Assembly: GCA_028723145.1 (NCBI GenBank)
Contig: JAQYFM010000172.1
Location: forward strand, 1 to 8,303
DNA length: 8,303 bases
Reading direction: 5' to 3'
DNA from: Spirochaetales bacterium
Lineage (GTDB): Bacteria > Spirochaetota > Spirochaetia > Sphaerochaetales > Sphaerochaetaceae
Shown here: positions 5,277 through 8,303 of the stretch, piece after piece
How positions within the stretch are numbered: position 1 is the stretch's first letter
Layout: every line of letters begins with the position of its first letter
Program-made: the position numbers and the translations under genes
The notes under the pieces: generated by a model
Databases searched by the model: none
Told to the model about the DNA's origin: nothing
Seen by the model: only the letters and a program-made list of their open reading frames with translations

Positions 5277-7034
5277 ATGAGAATGTCTAATATGTTTTCA
5301 AGGACTTTGAGAGAAGCTCCTAATGGTGCAGATTGCAAAGGCTATGAATACTTGTTAAGAGCAGGTTATATACGTCAATTGGGTGCAGGAATTTTCTCAC
5401 TTCTCCCTCTCGGATTTAAAGCTACAACTAAGATTGAGACAATTATCCGTGAAGAGATGGATAAAATTGGAGCACAAGAGATTTTAATGCCAGTTGTTAA
5501 TACAGCTGATATTTGGAAAGAAACAGGTAGATACTACTCTATCGATAAAGAAATGAGCCGTTTTGAGGACCGTGCAGGCAGAGATATGGTACTTGCTATG
5601 ACTCACGAAGAGGCTGTTACAGATCTTGCAAGAACTGAAATTGATTCATACAAGCGTCTTCCTTTATTAGTATATCAAATTCAAACTAAATGGCGTGATG
5701 ACCCACGTCCTCGTGCAGGTTTGATTAGAGTAAGAGAGTTCACAATGAAGGACTCATACTCTTTCGATAAGGATCAAGAAGGCTTAGATAAAGTTTATAG
5801 AGACCACTACAAAGCATACTTCAGAATCTTCTCTCGTTGTGGTCTTCCTGCAATTGCTGTTGGTGCTGACTCAGGCATGATGGGTGGTAAGGTTTCACAT
5901 GAATACATGTATCTTTCTCCTATTGGTGAAGATACAATTATCACATGTAAGCACTGTGGATATACAGCAAATAGACAAGTTGCAACATTTAAGAAAGAAT
6001 ATTTCAAAGAAGAAGAAAAGCCTCTTGAAAAGATTGCTACTCCAAATGCGAAGACTATTGATGATTTAACTGCTTTATTAAACATTGAAGCTAGACAAAC
6101 AGCAAAAGCTGTATTTATGGTTGGTACATTTATCAACGATAAAACTGGTGAAGAAAAAGATAAGCTTATCGTTGCTATCATCAGAGGAGACATGGATGTT
6201 GAAGAGAGTAAGCTTTCTAATGCTGCTAAAGCTAACTCAATTCGTCCAGCTCATGAAGAAGAAATTACAGCTTGTAAAATTGTTCCAGGATTTGGATCTC
6301 CAATAGGAGCAGAGGGAGACTTCATTACAATTATTGATGACTCTGTTGCTTATTCAAACAATCTTGTTGCAGGGGCAAATGAAGCAGGATACCACTATAT
6401 CAATACAAACTTTGGTCGTGACTACAAAGGTATTGTTGCCGATATTGCAAGTGCTCGTGATGGTTATATCTGTCCAGAATGTGGCGAAAAACTCACAGCT
6501 AGCAAGGGTGTTGAAATTGGTAACATCTTCCAGCTTGGCACAAGATATTCTGCTGCAATGAATTGCTTCTATACAGCAGAAGATGGCTCTAAGAAACCAG
6601 TTATCATGGGTTCTTATGGAATTGGAGTTGGAAGACTTCTTGCTTGTCTTGCAGAAGAATACAACGATGAAAAGGGACTAAAGCTTCCTATCTCAGTTGC
6701 ACCATATCAAGTACATTTAATCTCACTTGTTAAAGATACACAAATTGGTGAAGACCTCTATAAAGAGCTCCAGGATGCAGGTATTGATGTACTATACGAT
6801 GATAGAAAGGAATCTGCTGGTGTTAAGTTTGCAGATGCTGATATCATTGGTGTTCCTATTAGAATTACTATTGGTAACCGATCTCTTAAGGAAGGTAAGG
6901 TTGAAGTTAAAATTCGAGAAACAGATGAAACAACATCATTCCTACTCTCTGACTTAGTTAACGAGGTTAAAGAGACAATTAATAAGCTTCAAAAAGAGAT
7001 TGATGACAACATCGTAGAAAAAGAACTCAATTAA
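5277..7034 (+). CDS. proS: Prolyl-tRNA synthetase, bacterial type with editing domain
   Basis: Charges tRNA-Pro with proline in the cytoplasm; an essential class II aminoacyl-tRNA synthetase. The 585 residues match the usual 565-580 of the bacterial form. The N-terminal catalytic part has LLRAGYIRQLGAGIFSLLPLG (26-46), THEEAVTDLAR (109-119) and the motif 2 region TKWRDDPRPRAG...VREFTMKDSYSF (137-163) with Arg140 and Arg152. The editing insertion, which removes mischarged alanine, runs about 225-395 with Lys277 near the known catalytic Lys. It is flanked by CxxC pairs (224/227 and 399/402) that could form a zinc-ribbon-like knuckle. Motif 3 is GSYGIGVGRLL (445-455) with Arg453. The anticodon-binding domain follows (about 470-565), with a charged tail. 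ATG 5277 has AGGAG at 5261-5265, spacing 11 nt, longer than ideal; Met3 would be further away. It is monocistronic, divergent from the aldolase operon, and has its own terminator. Confidence 0.97.
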   Translation: MRMSNMFSRTLREAPNGADCKGYEYLLRAGYIRQLGAGIFSLLPLGFKATTKIETIIREEMDKIGAQEILMPVVNTADIWKETGRYYSIDKEMSRFEDRAGRDMVLAMTHEEAVTDLARTEIDSYKRLPLLVYQIQTKWRDDPRPRAGLIRVREFTMKDSYSFDKDQEGLDKVYRDHYKAYFRIFSRCGLPAIAVGADSGMMGGKVSHEYMYLSPIGEDTIITCKHCGYTANRQVATFKKEYFKEEEKPLEKIATPNAKTIDDLTALLNIEARQTAKAVFMVGTFINDKTGEEKDKLIVAIIRGDMDVEESKLSNAAKANSIRPAHEEEITACKIVPGFGSPIGAEGDFITIIDDSVAYSNNLVAGANEAGYHYINTNFGRDYKGIVADIASARDGYICPECGEKLTASKGVEIGNIFQLGTRYSAAMNCFYTAEDGSKKPVIMGSYGIGVGRLLACLAEEYNDEKGLKLPISVAPYQVHLISLVKDTQIGEDLYKELQDAGIDVLYDDRKESAGVKFADADIIGVPIRITIGNRSLKEGKVEVKIRETDETTSFLLSDLVNEVKETINKLQKEIDDNIVEKELN

Positions 7035-7043
7035 TTATTTTTT

Positions 7044-7077
7044 TAGGAGCTAAGAAAACCTTAGCTCCTAACTTTTT
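7044..7077 (+). terminator. Intrinsic terminator of proS
   Basis: A perfect 11-bp stem (TAGGAGCTAAG, 7044-7054, with 7060-7070) has a 5-nt loop AAAAC and is followed by a T5 run at 7073-7077. It lies 10 nt after the proS stop. The T-run overlaps the stop codon of convergent nagA. In the nagA direction the hairpin is followed by A residues, so it would work less well for that transcript. Confidence 0.92.
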
Positions 7078-8236
7078 ATGGGCAACAACGTGAACACTCA
7101 CTAAGCATTTTCATACCTGGATTTATTGCTTTAAAAACTCTTTGGATATTTAATTCTTCATCAAGCATAATTAAATCAGCTCTCAAGCCTTTCTTAATTT
7201 GACCTCTATCGTTTAATCCTAATACTCGAGCTGGATTTAAGCTTGCAGATATAAACAACTCCGGAATTGTTAATATATTTCGTTTAACAAGATTTTTACC
7301 AGTTTCACTTATTAAGCAAGCAGATCCTATTAACACATTATTATCAGTGTAGTAGCAAGCTTTTCCATCACTATAAATATCTTTTCCAAGGTATTTTCCA
7401 TTTCCCTTCCCAAGCCCGCAAAAACTCATTCCATCGGAGATTAAACAGTGTCTGTTAGGCTTAATTGTAGTTAGAGTGAAATCTACTAAATCTTGATCAA
7501 CATGGACTCCATCACAAATTAGTTCATAGGTAGCGGTTTTATCAATAAAAGGATAGAGAGCAAGCCCAGCTTTCTTATGGTCTAACCCTCTTTGAGCATT
7601 ATATAGATGGGTTACATGATTTGAAGGATATTTCATTGCATCTTTAAAGCTAGCCATTGAATGGCCAAAAGATACTTTTACTTTATTTTGATTAAGTATT
7701 TGTATTATTTCATCAATTCCTTCAAGCTCAGGGGCAACTGTCATTACTTTAACTAGTGGTCTGCCATTAACCTTGTACGATAATATCTTTTCAAGATACT
7801 CTTTATCTGGATTACATATACTATCTAAAGGAAGCCCTCCTTTCTTTTCCACATTAATAAAAGGACCTTCAAAATATACGCCTGCAACGTATTCAGATAG
7901 TGTTGATAAATCTAGATGCCCCTTCATCCTTTCTAGGAAATTAATTGATGCGCATGAAGCTAAAGCAAAGGTAGTAATACCTTTACTTTCCAAAAAAGAA
8001 ACCATAGCTGATAAATTATCTTTACTGATATTTAAATCTGAGCCAAAGCCTCCAGCACCATGTATGTGCATATCTATCATTCCAGGAGCTAGATACATTT
8101 CCTTTGCGTCAATTACATCACCTTGGACTTCTCCATTAATATCCATGATTATTCCATCAACCACATATAGAGAGGATTTTTCAATAATTTTATTACTTAA
8201 GACAATGTTAGCATTAATAATAGTATATTTATCCAT
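7076..8236 (-). CDS. nagA: N-acetylglucosamine-6-phosphate deacetylase
   Basis: Hydrolyses GlcNAc-6-phosphate to glucosamine-6-phosphate and acetate in the cytoplasm, feeding amino sugars from chitin, mucin or peptidoglycan into glycolysis or wall synthesis. It has 386 residues, the normal length. The amidohydrolase fold shows LAPGMIDMHIHG (49-60) with His57 and His59, YFEGPFI (121-127) with metal ligand Glu123, SFGHSMA (189-195) with His192, THLYNAQRG (209-217) with His210, CDGVHVD (241-247) with His245, and ISDGMSFCG (266-274) with catalytic Asp268. SLNPARVLGL (332-341) and KKGLRADLIMLD (348-359) close the beta-sandwich domain. ATG 8236 is chosen over TTG 8254 because it begins the conserved strand and the predicted promoter -10 overlaps the upstream codons. 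No Shine-Dalgarno is visible. The C-terminus ends in a Cys-rich SECSRCCP, unusual for the family. No nagB is visible; it could lie to the right. Regulation is probably through the dyad at 8262-8286. Confidence 0.96.
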   Translation of the reverse strand: MDKYTIINANIVLSNKIIEKSSLYVVDGIIMDINGEVQGDVIDAKEMYLAPGMIDMHIHGAGGFGSDLNISKDNLSAMVSFLESKGITTFALASCASINFLERMKGHLDLSTLSEYVAGVYFEGPFINVEKKGGLPLDSICNPDKEYLEKILSYKVNGRPLVKVMTVAPELEGIDEIIQILNQNKVKVSFGHSMASFKDAMKYPSNHVTHLYNAQRGLDHKKAGLALYPFIDKTATYELICDGVHVDQDLVDFTLTTIKPNRHCLISDGMSFCGLGKGNGKYLGKDIYSDGKACYYTDNNVLIGSACLISETGKNLVKRNILTIPELFISASLNPARVLGLNDRGQIKKGLRADLIMLDEELNIQRVFKAINPGMKMLSECSRCCP

Positions 8237-8242
8237 ATACCA

Positions 8243-8271
8243 ATAATACCACAATATATCGTCGTAATTAT
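8243..8271 (-). promoter_or_regulatory. Probable nagA promoter, near-leaderless
   Basis: Minus-strand TGGTATTAT (8251-8243) is an extended -10 with 5 of 6 matches to TATAAT. It ends 6 nt before ATG 8236, which places the expected start site on the A of the start codon. The -35 position at 17-nt spacing (8266-8271) reads ATAATT, a poor match, and lies inside the dyad at 8262-8286. No ribosome binding site fits between the -10 and the start codon. Confidence 0.55.
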
Positions 8272-8286
8272 CTCAAATAATTACGA
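8262..8286. promoter_or_regulatory. Perfect dyad TCGTAATTAT-N5-ATAATTACGA, probable nagA operator
   Basis: Two perfect 10-bp arms (8262-8271 and 8277-8286) surround CTCAA. The dyad covers the -35 region of the predicted nagA promoter, so bound protein should block or replace -35 contacts. Size and symmetry fit a dimeric repressor such as a GntR-type amino-sugar regulator, but the sequence is not one I can assign to NagR, NagQ or another named regulator. It may also serve a divergent gene beyond the right edge. Confidence 0.7.
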
Positions 8287-8303
8287 AACCATATTCAATA
8301 AAA

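Noticed and set aside
5807..6193. 128-residue minus-strand frame inside proS
   Set aside because: It is antisense to the conserved motif 2/editing region of proS; composition mirrors proS codons and no start signal is present.
7030..7080. proS hairpin as an equally good terminator for nagA
   Set aside because: In the nagA direction the stem is followed by an A-run, not a U-run, so only the plus-strand direction fits an intrinsic terminator.
7773..8246. 157-residue plus-strand frame antisense to nagA
   Set aside because: It is a shadow of the conserved nagA coding sequence, with no ribosome binding site or recognisable motif.

Overview
The window is AT-rich, densely coding DNA from a bacterium with the standard genetic code: TGA acts as a stop and Trp is TGG. 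Three downstream cistrons have strong AGGAG-type ribosome binding sites. The gene content fits a low-GC fermentative or gut-type anaerobe. A Bacillota-like host or a low-GC spirochaete are both plausible, but nothing visible fixes the phylum. There is no plasmid, phage, transposon or CRISPR signature.

Layout, left to right. (1) Positions 1-561, + strand: the end, or a TTG-started whole, of an uncharacterised protein whose central pattern resembles a degenerate PD-(D/E)XK nuclease-like fold. It converges on (2) a minus-strand gene ending at 584 for a four-cluster Cys/His protein of the DUF6062 type. Its true start is ATG 1303, because the longer reading frame begins inside the terminator of the next unit. 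(3) Positions 5161 down to 1385, minus strand: a compact five-gene unit in the order class II aldolase, transketolase N-terminal subunit, transketolase C-terminal subunit, O6-alkylguanine-DNA methyltransferase (Ogt type), and an AraC-type regulator with a GyrI-like effector domain. It closes with an intrinsic terminator at 1353-1381. Gaps are 9 and 1 nt, then a 4-nt ATGA overlap, then 45 nt. (4) A 115-bp divergent control region. (5) Positions 5277-7034, + strand: proS, with a strong terminator. (6) Positions 8236 down to 7076, minus strand: nagA, with a perfect 10-bp-arm dyad over its promoter.

How the genes may work together: the aldolase can make or remove a sugar-phosphate aldehyde/DHAP pair, or epimerise a pentulose phosphate. 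The split transketolase would join the products to the pentose phosphate pool. The transketolase differs from housekeeping forms at several usually conserved segments, so a dedicated sugar pathway is possible; no kinase, isomerase or transporter lies in the window to name the sugar. The ligand-binding AraC regulator may control the unit. The DNA-repair methyltransferase overlapping the transketolase gene is the odd member. NagA deacetylates GlcNAc-6-phosphate independently.

A recurring regulatory pattern is that the three minus-strand genes heading a transcription unit (DUF6062-like, aldolase, nagA) lack a visible Shine-Dalgarno. Each has an extended -10 (TGnTATnAT-like) ending only 6-11 nt before the start codon, which suggests leaderless or near-leaderless mRNAs. 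Genes inside the operon, and proS, have clear ribosome binding sites.
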